Source of the DNA: Thiocystis violacea
GTDB taxonomy: Bacteria > Pseudomonadota > Gammaproteobacteria > Chromatiales > Chromatiaceae
NCBI RefSeq assembly: GCF_016583575.1
Contig: NZ_NRRG01000046.1
Location: forward strand, 1-44,686
Direction: 5' to 3'
Length of the DNA: 44,686 bases
In this document: one piece after another, positions 27,144 to 37,857 of the stretch
Position numbering within the stretch: position 1 is the first letter of the stretch
How the letters are laid out: each line of letters begins with the position of its first letter
Program-made: the position numbers and the translations under genes
Notes under the pieces: generated by a model
Database searches by the model: none
Seen by the model: the letters and a program-made list of their open reading frames with translations, nothing else
What the model was told of the DNA's origin: nothing

Positions 27144-28279
27144 GTGGCCATCCCAACCGATCGCCGCCCGATGGAGCCCTGGCAGGATCCAAAGGCGGAA
27201 CCCTACGTGCGTATCGAGCGCGTCACCAAGAAGTTCGGTGACCTCTACGCGGTCGATGACGTTAGTCTCAACATCTTCCAGGGTGAGTTCTTCTCGCTGC
27301 TCGGCAGCTCCGGCTGCGGCAAGTCGACCCTGCTGCGCCTGCTGGCCGGGCTGGAGTATCCCAGCTCGGGTCGCATCCACATCGACGGCGTGGACGTCAC
27401 GGAGACGCCGCCCTATTCGCGCCCGGTGAACATGATGTTCCAGTCCTACGCGCTCTTTCCGCACATGACGGTGGAACAGAACGTGGAATTCGGACTGAAA
27501 CAGGACCGACTGCCGCGCCAGGAGCGCGCCGAACGGGTCGACGAGATGCTCGATCTGCTCAAGATCACCGAGCTGCGTAAACGCCGCCCCGACCAGCTCT
27601 CGGGGGGCAGAAACAGCGCGTCGCCCTAGCCCGGAGCCTCGCCAAGCATCCCAAACTGCTGCTGCTCGACGAGCCGCTCGGGGCGCTCGACAAACGCTTG
27701 CGCGAGAACACCCAATTCGAGCTGGTCAATCTGCAGGAACGCCTCGGCACCACCTTCGTCACCGTCACCCACGATCAGGAAGAGGCCATGACCATGTCCA
27801 GCCGCATCGCGGTCATGGACGCGGGCCAGATCATGCAGGTCGACACCCCGACCGCCATCTATGAATTCCCGACCAGCCGTCTGGTCGCCGAGTTCATCGG
27901 CTCGGTGAACCTCTTCGAAGGCAAGGTGGTGGAGAGCCTGGGCGATCAGGTCCTGATCGAGGCCCGCTTCGGCGGCGTCATCCAGATGCGCAGCTTCCAG
28001 CCGCATCCCATCGGCACCCCGGTGATGGTGGCGATCCGCCCCGAGAAGATGCGCCTGTGCGCGCAACGGCGCGCGGACCGCGTCAACCAGCTCAGGGGAA
28101 CGGTGGAGGACATCGCCTATCTCGGAGACGTCTCCATCTACCGGATCCGGGTCGACGGGGAGCGCCTGGTCGAGATGACCCTGACCAATATCCAGCCCCG
28201 CACCGAGCAGGCCCTGACCTGGGAGCAGGAGGTCACGATCGAGTGGTCGCCCACCAGCGGCGTGGTCCTCACGGAATAG
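27144..28279 (+). pseudogene. potG: Polyamine ABC transporter ATPase, frameshifted
   Basis: Walker A GSSGCGKSTLLRLLAG and MFQSYALFPHM (Q-loop) lie in frame with the GTG at 27144. The frame breaks at the G run 27602-27607, inside the ABC signature LSGG|QKQR, and stops at 27629. The next frame continues with QRVALARSL, Walker [32 protein letters not shown] and the TOBE domain to 28279. One added G restores a 378-residue PotG of normal length. The rest of the gene is intact, so this is either a sequencing or assembly error in a homopolymer, a recent mutation, or slippage. If real, it would disable the importer. Confidence 0.9.
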
Positions 28280-28310
28280 CGCCGACATCCGGCACCGAAC
28301 GAGAACGCTC

Positions 28311-29231
28311 ATGGGCGCCAACGCCATCCGTCATCCACCTGGCCAGCGCCGGCTGAGCCGGCTACTCAACATCGGCATCCCCTATCTCTGGCTGGGGCTG
28401 TTCTTCCTGCTGCCCTTCGTCATCGTGCTGCGCATCAGCGTCGCCGAGCCGGCGCTGGCCCAGCCGCCCTACAGTCTGCTGTGGGAATGGGTGGAGCAGG
28501 GTCTGCTGCGCATCCAGATCAACCTCGGCAATTTCATGCTGATCCGCGACGACAGCATCTACCTGGCGGCCTTCCTGAATTCGCTCTGGGTCGCCTTTAT
28601 CTGCACCCTGCTCTGTCTGCTGCTCGGCTATCCCATGGCCTATGCCATCGCAACCGCCCCCGAGCGACGCCGCGTCATCCTGCTGATGCTGATCATCCTG
28701 CCCTTCTGGACCTCCTTTCTGATCCGGGTCTATGCCTGGATCGGCATCCTCAACGCCAACGGGCTCCTGAACAACTTTCTGCTCTGGCTGGGCGTCATCG
28801 ATGAACCCTTGCGAATCCTGCATACCCAGGCGGCGGTCTACATCGGCGTCGTCTATTCCTACCTGCCCTTCATGATCCTGCCGCTCTACGCCAATCTGAC
28901 GCGACTCGACCCAACCCTGCTGGAGGCCGCCGCGGATCTGGGCTGCCGTCCATTCCGCGCCTTCCTGCGGGTCACCCTGCCGCTGTCGATGGCCGGCATC
29001 ATCGCGGGCAGCCTGCTGGTCTTCATCCCGGTGGTCGGCGAATTCGTGATCCCCGACCTGCTCGGCAGTCCGGGCAGCCTGATGGTCGGCAAGCTGCTGT
29101 GGACCGAGTTCTTCTCCAATCAGGACTGGCCGCTCGCCTCGGCGCTGGCCATCGTGCTGCTCGCGCTCCTGGTGGTGCCCTTCGTGTTCATGCAGCGTCT
29201 ACAACAGGATCCGGACGAGGTCCAGCCATGA
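28311..29231 (+). CDS. potH: Polyamine ABC transporter permease PotH
   Basis: A 306-residue inner-membrane permease with about six spans and the EAA loop (LEAAADLGCRPFRAFLRVTLPLSMAGI) that docks the ATPase. GIPYLWLGLFFLLPFVIVLRIS at the start and VGEFVIPDLLGSP are PotB/PotH hallmarks. Its last codons overlap potI (ATGA). Confidence 0.94.
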   Translation: MGANAIRHPPGQRRLSRLLNIGIPYLWLGLFFLLPFVIVLRISVAEPALAQPPYSLLWEWVEQGLLRIQINLGNFMLIRDDSIYLAAFLNSLWVAFICTLLCLLLGYPMAYAIATAPERRRVILLMLIILPFWTSFLIRVYAWIGILNANGLLNNFLLWLGVIDEPLRILHTQAAVYIGVVYSYLPFMILPLYANLTRLDPTLLEAAADLGCRPFRAFLRVTLPLSMAGIIAGSLLVFIPVVGEFVIPDLLGSPGSLMVGKLLWTEFFSNQDWPLASALAIVLLALLVVPFVFMQRLQQDPDEVQP

Positions 29232-30022
29232 AACGACGGTCCTGGCCGCTGCTCACCATCCTGGCATTCGGCTACGCCTTCCTCTATGTGCCGATCCTGC
29301 TGCTCATCCTCTATTCCTTCAACGAGTCGCGTCTGGTGACCGTCTGGTCGGGTTTCTCACTGAAGTGGTACGGGGAACTGCTGCACAACCGGCAACTGCT
29401 GGACGCCGCCTGGCTCAGCGTGCGGATCGCCGCCGTCAACGCCACGGTCGCCATGGTGCTCGGCACGCTCGCGGCCAATGCCCTGGTGCGTCACGGCCGC
29501 TTCCGAGGTCGCACCGGCCTGGAACTGCTGCTCACCGCCCCGCTGGTGATGCCGGACGTCATCATCGGTCTGTCCCTGCTGTTGCTCTTCGTCGCCCTGC
29601 AAGAGTCGATCGGCTGGCCGGACGGGCGCGGCTTCGCCACCATCACCATCGCCCACATCACCTTCAGCATGGCCTATGTCGCGGTAGTGGTGCGCGCGCG
29701 TCTCGCGCGAATGGACGCCTCGCTGGAGGAGGCCGCGATGGACCTGGGCGCGCGGCCATTCGGCGTCTACAGGCACATCACCCTGCCGCTGATCGCCCCG
29801 GCGCTGCTGTCCGGCTGGCTGCTGGCGTTCACCCTCTCGCTGGACGACCTGGTGATCGCGAGCTTCGTCGCCGGTCCCGGATCGACCACCCTGCCGATGG
29901 TCATCTATTCCAGCGTCCGCATGGGGGTTTCGCCGCAGATCAACGCCCTCGCGACCCTGGTGGTCGCCATCGTCGCCTTGGCCGTGGTCATCGCCGGCTT
30001 CTCGCTGCGACGCGATCGCTAG
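29228..30022 (+). CDS. potI: Polyamine ABC transporter permease PotI
   Basis: A 264-residue permease, partner of PotH. Six spans are predicted; LYVPILLLILYSFNESR and the EAA loop LEEAAMDLGARPFGVYRHITLPLIAPALLSG are clear. The ATG at 29228 overlaps the potH stop. Last gene of the operon; pckA follows after about 140 bp. Confidence 0.94.
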   Translation: MKRRSWPLLTILAFGYAFLYVPILLLILYSFNESRLVTVWSGFSLKWYGELLHNRQLLDAAWLSVRIAAVNATVAMVLGTLAANALVRHGRFRGRTGLELLLTAPLVMPDVIIGLSLLLLFVALQESIGWPDGRGFATITIAHITFSMAYVAVVVRARLARMDASLEEAAMDLGARPFGVYRHITLPLIAPALLSGWLLAFTLSLDDLVIASFVAGPGSTTLPMVIYSSVRMGVSPQINALATLVVAIVALAVVIAGFSLRRDR

Positions 30023-30164
30023 GGCGATCCGTCCATCGAAAGCCGCGCGCTCATTGACCCAGGACTCGGTTCCATTCGATTGGGATGCAGGCCAGCGAGA
30101 AATTGTTGTAGTCTCCGGACGCGTGAATCGAATCCTCAAGACGGCACCCGAAGGAGCCCAACCC

Positions 30165-31766
<1,602 letters not shown>

Positions 31767-31769
31767 GGC

Positions 31770-32813
31770 ATGAGCCAGCCGGACGCGATCGAGATCAGTC
31801 GCCCGGACGACTGGCACCTGCATCTGCGCGATGGCGCGGCGATGGCGGATGTCGTGCGCCTGAGCGCGCGGCAATTCGCCCGCGCCATCGTCATGCCGAA
31901 CCTGAGTCCACCGGTGGTCAGCACGGCTCAGGCGCAGGCCTATCGCGACCGGATCCTGGCGGCCCTGCCCGCCGGGAGCGATTTCCAGCCGCTGATGACG
32001 CTCTATCTCACCGACCGGACCAGGCCGGAGGAGATCACCCAGGCCCGAGCCAGCGGGGCGGTCGTCGCCTGCAAGCTCTACCCGGCCGGGGCGACCACCA
32101 ACTCGGAGAGCGGCGTCACGGACTTCGCCCGGCTCCTGCCGGTGCTGGAAGCCATGCGGGATGTCGGGTTAGTGCTGCTGGTGCATGGCGAGGTCACGGA
32201 CGCGGATGTCGACATCTTCGATCGCGAACGCGCCTTCATCGAGACGCGACTCCTGCCGCTCCTGTCCGATGTCCCCGGACTGCGGATCGTCTTCGAGCAT
32301 GTCACCACGGCGGAGGCCGTCGACCTGGTGCGCGCCGGCCCCGACACGCTGGCCGCGACCATCACCCCGCATCATCTGCTCTACAACCGCAACGCCATCC
32401 TGGCGGGCGGAATCCGCCCCCATTTCTATTGCCTGCCGGTACTCAAGCGCGAGCGACACCGCCTGGCGCTGGTCGAGGCCGCGACCAGCGGTCATCCCCG
32501 GTTTTTCCTGGGAACCGATAGCGCGCCTCACCCCCTTGGGGCCAAGGAAAGCGCCTGCGGCTGCGCCGGTATCTTCAGCGCCCACGCGGCGCTTGAACTC
32601 TATGCGGAGGTGTTTGAACAGGCGGGAGCGCTGGATCGACTGGAGGGCTTCGCCAGCCATCATGGCGCGGATTTCTATGGCTTGCCGAGAAACACCGGAA
32701 CTGTTCGGCTGCGCCGCGAGCCCTGGCGGGCGCCAGAGTCCTATCCCTTCGGTGGCGGCCAGTTGATCCCGCTACGCGCGGGTGAATCGATCGCCTGGCG
32801 TCTGCTGTCTTGA
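31770..32813 (+). CDS. pyrC: Dihydroorotase, class II
   Basis: A 347-residue enzyme of pyrimidine synthesis cyclising carbamoyl aspartate. Zinc ligands are visible in [10 protein letters not shown], the carboxylated lysine in [13 protein letters not shown], histidines in LVHGEV and FEHVTT, and Asp in LGTDSAPH. It begins 3 bp after pckA with GAGG in front. Intact. Confidence 0.96.
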   Translation: MSQPDAIEISRPDDWHLHLRDGAAMADVVRLSARQFARAIVMPNLSPPVVSTAQAQAYRDRILAALPAGSDFQPLMTLYLTDRTRPEEITQARASGAVVACKLYPAGATTNSESGVTDFARLLPVLEAMRDVGLVLLVHGEVTDADVDIFDRERAFIETRLLPLLSDVPGLRIVFEHVTTAEAVDLVRAGPDTLAATITPHHLLYNRNAILAGGIRPHFYCLPVLKRERHRLALVEAATSGHPRFFLGTDSAPHPLGAKESACGCAGIFSAHAALELYAEVFEQAGALDRLEGFASHHGADFYGLPRNTGTVRLRREPWRAPESYPFGGGQLIPLRAGESIAWRLLS

Positions 32814-32845
32814 GCCGGGCGATCGGCGCGGCATCCGGCCCACCG

Positions 32846-33640
32846 CTAGCGGGCGCCCGCGCCGTCTCCAGGCGCGTCGTTGGAGTCGAATTCGATCTCG
32901 TCCCAGAAATCGTCCCGCACCTTATCGGCGGGCGGATTGCCGTCGTACACCAGATTCAGACGTCGCTGTAGATAGGCGTCTCGCCTGAAGCTGTAGGGAT
33001 CGATAGCGGCATCCTCGACGATTTTTCCAGCCGCCAGGAGATCCGCGCGCTGATCGACGAGTCGGACCCCGACGAGCCCCCAGCGGATTTGATGCTCCCT
33101 GAGATTGAACATCGGGTCGGTCGCCATGTCGCCGAACATCCCAAGCGTATCGCGCATGCTGCTCGAACCGAGGAGGGGCATGACGACGAAGGCACCCGAC
33201 TCCACCCCCCAGTAACCGAGCGTCTGACCGAAATCCTCCTTGTAACTCGGCAGGCCCACATTGGTGGCCACGTCGATGAAGCCCAGGACGCCGACCGTCG
33301 AGTTGATGAAGATCCGCCCGACATCGCTGCCGGCGCGCGACATCTTGAATTGCAGGACATTGTTCACCGCCGAGGTCACGTCGGCGATGTTATCGAAAAA
33401 ATTGGTGATGCCGCGGTCGACCGGCTCGGGGGTCACCTTCCGATACCCATGGGCGATGGGTTGCATGAAGGCCTTGTCGAAATCGGAATTGAAACGGAAA
33501 ACCGCCCGGTTGTAGGGCTCCAGTGGATCGCGCGGATCCAGTGGCCGATCCGCGCTGGAGGCGCACCCAAGGAACAGCAGGGACACGACCAGTGATCCCA
33601 GCAAGCCTGACCGCGACGAGCCAATCTCCATACCCATCAT
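32846..33640 (-). CDS. mlaA: MlaA (VacJ) outer-membrane lipoprotein
   Basis: A 264-residue lipoprotein that removes surface phospholipid with MlaC/MlaFEDB. It has a signal peptide with lipobox LFLGC (Cys26), then DPLEPYNRAVFRFNSDFDKAF, INSTVGVLGFIDVATNVGLP and MPLLGSSSMRDTLG. GGAGG lies upstream of the ATG pair at 33640. The remaining mla genes are not in the window. Confidence 0.94.
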   Translation of the reverse strand: MMGMEIGSSRSGLLGSLVVSLLFLGCASSADRPLDPRDPLEPYNRAVFRFNSDFDKAFMQPIAHGYRKVTPEPVDRGITNFFDNIADVTSAVNNVLQFKMSRAGSDVGRIFINSTVGVLGFIDVATNVGLPSYKEDFGQTLGYWGVESGAFVVMPLLGSSSMRDTLGMFGDMATDPMFNLREHQIRWGLVGVRLVDQRADLLAAGKIVEDAAIDPYSFRRDAYLQRRLNLVYDGNPPADKVRDDFWDEIEFDSNDAPGDGAGAR

Positions 33641-33729
33641 GCTTGGCGAGCCTCCCCCCGAGGAATTGTTGGAATCCTATCACAGCCCGGGCTCCTGTCG
33701 GGGCCGAGTCGAGCGGGCATCCGAACCAA

Positions 33730-34671
33730 TCAATAGACGACGGAGACCGAGTAACCGCGACCACGCAGCAGGGCCACGACACCCGTCTCGCCCGCGAGGT
33801 GCAAGGCCCCGACAGCGATGAACCATCCACCTTCGTCCAGCAAGGGGACCATACGCTCCGCCATCCGTCGATTGCGTGAATCCACGACGGTCTCGCGCAC
33901 CAGATCCGCGAGCCGGGGATCCGTCTCGCGCAGGTAGGATTCACCGAGCGCTTGCAGTCTCGCGAGATCGCGACGCTGATAGGCGAGCGTCAGCTCGTCG
34001 CACATGGCCGGCAAACGCTCCCGCGAGGCTAGGGTCTCGCTCAACAGCGAGATCTGATCCTCCGTCGACAGATCGTCGAAGATCGCGAGCTGTTCATCCA
34101 TGGTCTCCAAGCCCAGGATCCTTTTGCGCGCTCCCAGCGCCGAGCGATAGAGCCGCATGTCCAGGAACTCGCCGGTTTTCGACGGCGGCGTGCTGAGCTG
34201 GGTCATGATGGCCCAGGGCTTGAAATCCTTGTAGGCCTCCTCGCTCATGCCCAACTCGGCGAGCGCCACCCTGGCGTCCGCGTAGACATCGGGCGGCAAT
34301 ACATCGACGAGCGTGCGGCCATCGGTGTAGGTCATGGTCATCATGGCCTTGATGAGGGCCGGACCATCGGGCACCACCTCGAGCGCGAATGCCGGACAGG
34401 CCTCGAAGGCAATCCGCACCGGTGCCGGCGGATCGATCACGCGCGGATCCTCGCTATGGATGGTGCCGAACAGATAGCTCGTCACGGATGAGCCGGGGGC
34501 ACGAATCTCGAACAGCAGCCCCTGGTGCGTCGGAGAGGCGTCGGCGACGAGTCTCCCGATCAGCAGGCACGAGAACAACGCCAGGATCCAGGGAGACCAA
34601 CATCGAACACGAATCGAGTGAAAAACGACGCGATCTCTGAAACAGCTCGATAGCATGGGCTTGTGACTCAT
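33730..34671 (-). CDS. TraB/GumN family protein
   Basis: A 313-residue protein with an N-terminal signal/anchor segment (WILALFSCLLIGRLVADA). Both family histidine motifs are present: YLFGTIHSEDP near the start and AVGALHLAGETGVVALLRGRGY at the end; ERN-like residues occur as SRNRRMAERM. Members are proposed to be metal-dependent peptidases (TIKI-like). The exact start is uncertain. Confidence 0.88.
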   Translation of the reverse strand: MSHKPMLSSCFRDRVVFHSIRVRCWSPWILALFSCLLIGRLVADASPTHQGLLFEIRAPGSSVTSYLFGTIHSEDPRVIDPPAPVRIAFEACPAFALEVVPDGPALIKAMMTMTYTDGRTLVDVLPPDVYADARVALAELGMSEEAYKDFKPWAIMTQLSTPPSKTGEFLDMRLYRSALGARKRILGLETMDEQLAIFDDLSTEDQISLLSETLASRERLPAMCDELTLAYQRRDLARLQALGESYLRETDPRLADLVRETVVDSRNRRMAERMVPLLDEGGWFIAVGALHLAGETGVVALLRGRGYSVSVVY

Positions 34672-34763
34672 GACGACGGGAGGGAACGACAGCCGACCAA
34701 ATTATCCGCCGGCCGGCGCTCGCGAGGATTGGCATTCGCCGCGGACCCACTTATGCTGTCTCG

Positions 34764-35444
34764 ATGAGAGAATTGGAAGATCACCAACCAGGCATCGCAC
34801 AGCGCTTTCGGGGTTTCCTGCCCGTGGTCGTCGATGTCGAGACCGCTGGCTTCGATGCGCAGCGCCACGCCTTGCTAGAAATCGCGGCGGTCGTCATCCG
34901 CATGCGACCGGACGGGCTCCTTGAACCCTCGACAACGCTGGCCTGTCATGTGCTGCCGTTCGTGGGCTCCGAGATCGACCCGCGCGCCCTAGCCTTCAAC
35001 GGGATCGATCCCGACCACCCCTTTCGCGACGCGATCTCGGAGCAGGACGCGCTCAATCGCATCCTGACACCCATCCGCAAGACGATGAAATCCAATGGCT
35101 GCAATCGCGCCATTCTGGTCGGGCACAATGCCCACTTCGACCTCGGATTCATCAAGGCGGCCGTCGAGCGTACCGGCTACAAACGCAATCCCTTCCATTC
35201 CTTCAGCGTCTTCGACACCGTGACCCTGGGCGGGCTGATGTTCGGACAGACGGTGCTGGCGAAGACCGCGCGGGCCGCCGGGCTGCGCTGGCAAAACAGC
35301 GAGGCGCATTCGGCGATCTATGACGCGGAGCAGACCGCGCGACTGTTCTGCGCGATCGTCAACCGTTGGCGGGATCTGGATCCCGAGCGCTACTGGGAGA
35401 GCAATCCGGAACCACTGACGCCCTTGTCACGGGAGTTGGACTGA
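34764..35444 (+). CDS. rnt: Ribonuclease T
   Basis: A 226-residue DEDDh exonuclease that trims the 3' ends of tRNA and other stable RNAs. [23 protein letters not shown] (first DE), [10 protein letters not shown] (D), and [11 protein letters not shown] (H...D) complete the catalytic set. RNase T normal length is about 215. Divergent from the TraB gene. Confidence 0.95.
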   Translation: MRELEDHQPGIAQRFRGFLPVVVDVETAGFDAQRHALLEIAAVVIRMRPDGLLEPSTTLACHVLPFVGSEIDPRALAFNGIDPDHPFRDAISEQDALNRILTPIRKTMKSNGCNRAILVGHNAHFDLGFIKAAVERTGYKRNPFHSFSVFDTVTLGGLMFGQTVLAKTARAAGLRWQNSEAHSAIYDAEQTARLFCAIVNRWRDLDPERYWESNPEPLTPLSRELD

Positions 35445-35490
35445 CCCAGGGCTCCGGCGGAGGGTCGCGCAAGGCGACCAACCAACCGCG

Positions 35491-35826
35491 TCAGTCCGCC
35501 TCGGGCTCCGCCTTGGCCGCCGCGCGCTCCATCATGGACTTCAAATCACCGCTGGCGTGCAGTTCCAGGGTAATGTCGCAGCCGCCGACCAACTCACCGT
35601 CGATATAGATCTGAGGGAAGGTCGGCCAATCCGCGAACCGAGGCAGGTTTTCGAAGATCTCCGGATCCTGCAGGACATTGACATAGGCGAAGGGAACCTC
35701 GCACTCCTTAAGCGCGGCGGAGGCGCGCATGGAAAATCCGCACTGGGGAAACTGGGGCGTCCCCTTCATATAGATCACGACGGCATGGCTCTTGACCTGC
35801 TCGCCGATACGCTCCAAGACGTCCAT
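35491..35826 (-). CDS. grxD: Monothiol glutaredoxin, Grx4 type
   Basis: A 111-residue CGFS glutaredoxin that carries [2Fe-2S] clusters. KGTPQFPQCGFSMRA (Cys29) and WPTFPQIYIDGELVGGCDI are family hallmarks. The ATG at 35826 begins MDVLERIGEQV, matching homologues better than the longer frame. It lies downstream of the amidotransferase gene in the same direction. Confidence 0.95.
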   Translation of the reverse strand: MDVLERIGEQVKSHAVVIYMKGTPQFPQCGFSMRASAALKECEVPFAYVNVLQDPEIFENLPRFADWPTFPQIYIDGELVGGCDITLELHASGDLKSMMERAAAKAEPEAD

Positions 35827-35899
35827 CGCACACCTCGTTGGTATTGAAAAGTTCATTGGCCAAGAGTCGGGACGCGCGACGCCATTTCAAGCCGAGACG

Positions 35900-37684
35900 C
35901 TAACCGAGCGCGTCGACATGCCGCTGCAGCCACAACTCCAGCAGCGCCAGATGCCAGAGCTTGTTTCCCTGGATGCGGGTGTGATGCCGATCCGGCGCGG
36001 CCAGGAGTTCATCGAGATAGGACTGACGGTACAGACCGCGCTCGCGGCTCGCCCTTGAGGTCAGCACGTCCCGCATCAGATCCAGGAAGGGGCCACGCAC
36101 GTACTTGAGGGCCGGCATGGGAAAATAGCCCTTGGGGCGATCGATGACGGCGTCCGGCAGGAGACCTCGGGCCAGCGCCTTGAGCGGGTGCTTGCCACCT
36201 TCGCGCAACCTCAGTTCCGGCGGGCAACGCGCGGCCAACTCGACCAAGTGATGGTCCAGGAAAGGCACCCGCGCCTCCAACCCCCAAGCCATGGTCATGT
36301 TATCGACCCGCTTGACCGGGTCATCGACGATCAAAGTGGTCACGTCCAGCCGCAGAACCGCGTCGATGAAGGAATCGGCGCCTGGTTCGGCCAGATGCCC
36401 GGCGATCAAGGCGCCGCTGTGGTCGTCGCCCGCGTAACCCTCGGTCACCAACCGGAGATACTCGTCGTGATCGCGATCGAAATAATGCCGACGGAAGCGC
36501 TCCAGCGGCGACCCGCTCGTCTCGGCCAGCATCCGCGGATACCAGAAATACCCCCCGAACACCTCATCGGCGCCCTGCCCCGACTGCACCACCTTGATTT
36601 CGCGTGAGACCTGTTCCGCCAGCAGATAAAAGGCGACGGCATCCTGAGCGAACATGGGCTCGGCCATGGCGTCGATCGCCTCGGGCAGTCGCGTCAGGAC
36701 CTGGGCGTTGGGCACCAGGAATTTGCGATGCTGGGTGGCGTAGCGCTCGACCACCAGATCCGAGTATTCGAACTCGCTGCCCGCCTCCTCCGGAGTGTCC
36801 TCGAATCCCACGGAGAAGGTCCGCTGATCGGATACCCCCGCCTCGGCGAGCAGGGCCACCAGGAGACTGGAATCCAGACCACCGGAGAGCAGCACCCCGA
36901 CCGGGACATCCGCCACCTCGCTGCGAATCTTGACGGCCTGACGCAGGGCCGCATGAATGGCTTCGAGCCATGCGGGCTCGGTGAGCGGCGACTCCGGGCG
37001 GGTGGCATTCAGACGCCAGTAGACCTTTTCCGTCCGCCGACCATCGGCCTCCAGACGCAACCAATGACCGGGGGCGAGCTTGCGCACCCCTTGCAAGATG
37101 GTTCGCGGCGCCGGAACCACGGCATGCAGCGTGAACAGATGATGCAAGGCGACGGGGTCGATGCCCCTGTCCACTCCGCCGGCGGCCAGCAGGGCTTGAG
37201 GATTGGAGGCGAACCGCAACGCCCGGCCCTGCTCCGACCAGTAGAGCGGCTTGACGCCGAAACGGTCGCGCGCCAGGAACAGCAGCCGCTGGTTGGCGTC
37301 CCAGATCGCGAAGGCGAACATGCCGTGCAGACGCTCCACGCAGTCGGTTCCCCAGGCATGCCAAGCCTTGAGGATGACCTCGGTGTCGCCGTCGGAGAAG
37401 AAGCGATAGCCCTTGTCCTGAAGCTCGCGGCGCAGGGCGCGGTAGTTGTAGATGGTTCCGTTGAAGACCAGCGCGAGCCCCAGTTCCGCGTCCACCATGG
37501 GCTGATTGGAACGGACCGAGAGGTCGATGATGGCCAGCCGTCGATGACCGAAGGCGAGCGCGCCGTCGCTGTAACTGCCGCCGTGATCGGGACCGCGCCG
37601 AGTCAACTCGGCCATCATCCGCCCGATCCTCTCCAGATCGGCCGGCGCGCCATCGAAGCGCAACTCTCCGCAGATACCGCACAT
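35900..37684 (-). CDS. AsnO-type class-II amidotransferase (probable N-acetylglutaminylglutamine amide synthase)
   Basis: A 594-residue glutamine-dependent amidotransferase. Cys2 is the nucleophile (MCGICGELRFDG); the glutaminase domain covers about 1-190, and the synthetase domain has the PP-loop LLSGGLDSS (about 265-273) and GADEVFGGYF. The total length and the C-terminus KLWHLALLELWLQRH fit the AsnO subfamily, which makes the osmolyte NAGGN amide, better than asparagine synthetase AsnB. The usual partner ligase gene (ngg) is not next to it, so asparagine synthesis cannot be ruled out. A tandem repeat lies 19 bases upstream of the ATG. Confidence 0.82.
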   Translation of the reverse strand: MCGICGELRFDGAPADLERIGRMMAELTRRGPDHGGSYSDGALAFGHRRLAIIDLSVRSNQPMVDAELGLALVFNGTIYNYRALRRELQDKGYRFFSDGDTEVILKAWHAWGTDCVERLHGMFAFAIWDANQRLLFLARDRFGVKPLYWSEQGRALRFASNPQALLAAGGVDRGIDPVALHHLFTLHAVVPAPRTILQGVRKLAPGHWLRLEADGRRTEKVYWRLNATRPESPLTEPAWLEAIHAALRQAVKIRSEVADVPVGVLLSGGLDSSLLVALLAEAGVSDQRTFSVGFEDTPEEAGSEFEYSDLVVERYATQHRKFLVPNAQVLTRLPEAIDAMAEPMFAQDAVAFYLLAEQVSREIKVVQSGQGADEVFGGYFWYPRMLAETSGSPLERFRRHYFDRDHDEYLRLVTEGYAGDDHSGALIAGHLAEPGADSFIDAVLRLDVTTLIVDDPVKRVDNMTMAWGLEARVPFLDHHLVELAARCPPELRLREGGKHPLKALARGLLPDAVIDRPKGYFPMPALKYVRGPFLDLMRDVLTSRASRERGLYRQSYLDELLAAPDRHHTRIQGNKLWHLALLELWLQRHVDALG

Positions 37685-37703
37685 CGAATGGATCTCCCGC
37701 GAC

Positions 37704-37794
37704 TTGTCAGTTGTCAGTTGTCAGTTGTCAGTTGTCAGTTGTCAGTTGTCAGTTGTCAGTTGTCAGTTGTCAGTTGTCAGTTGTCAGTTGTCAG
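37704..37794. repeat. 13 perfect copies of a 7-bp repeat (TTGTCAG)
   Basis: TTGTCAG is repeated head to tail 13 times (91 bp) with no variant copy. On the minus strand it is CTGACAA, and its end lies 19 bases from the ATG of the amidotransferase. Such simple repeats change length by polymerase slippage. Because it lies between any promoter and the start codon, length changes could alter expression of that gene. Confidence 0.97.
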
Positions 37795-37857
37795 GATTTT
37801 ACATGCGTTTGTTTATGAAATACTTTTTTCTGGAGAGGCCAGCGCCGTTCGCCATCC

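Noticed and set aside
25740-27464. 574-codon minus-strand frame opposite potF
   Set aside because: Antisense shadow; potF has a signal peptide, family motifs and operon context.
37704-37794. CRISPR array or coding repeat (frame reading LSVVSCQ)
   Set aside because: The unit is 7 bp with no spacers; the open frame merely reflects the repeat lacking stops in that phase.
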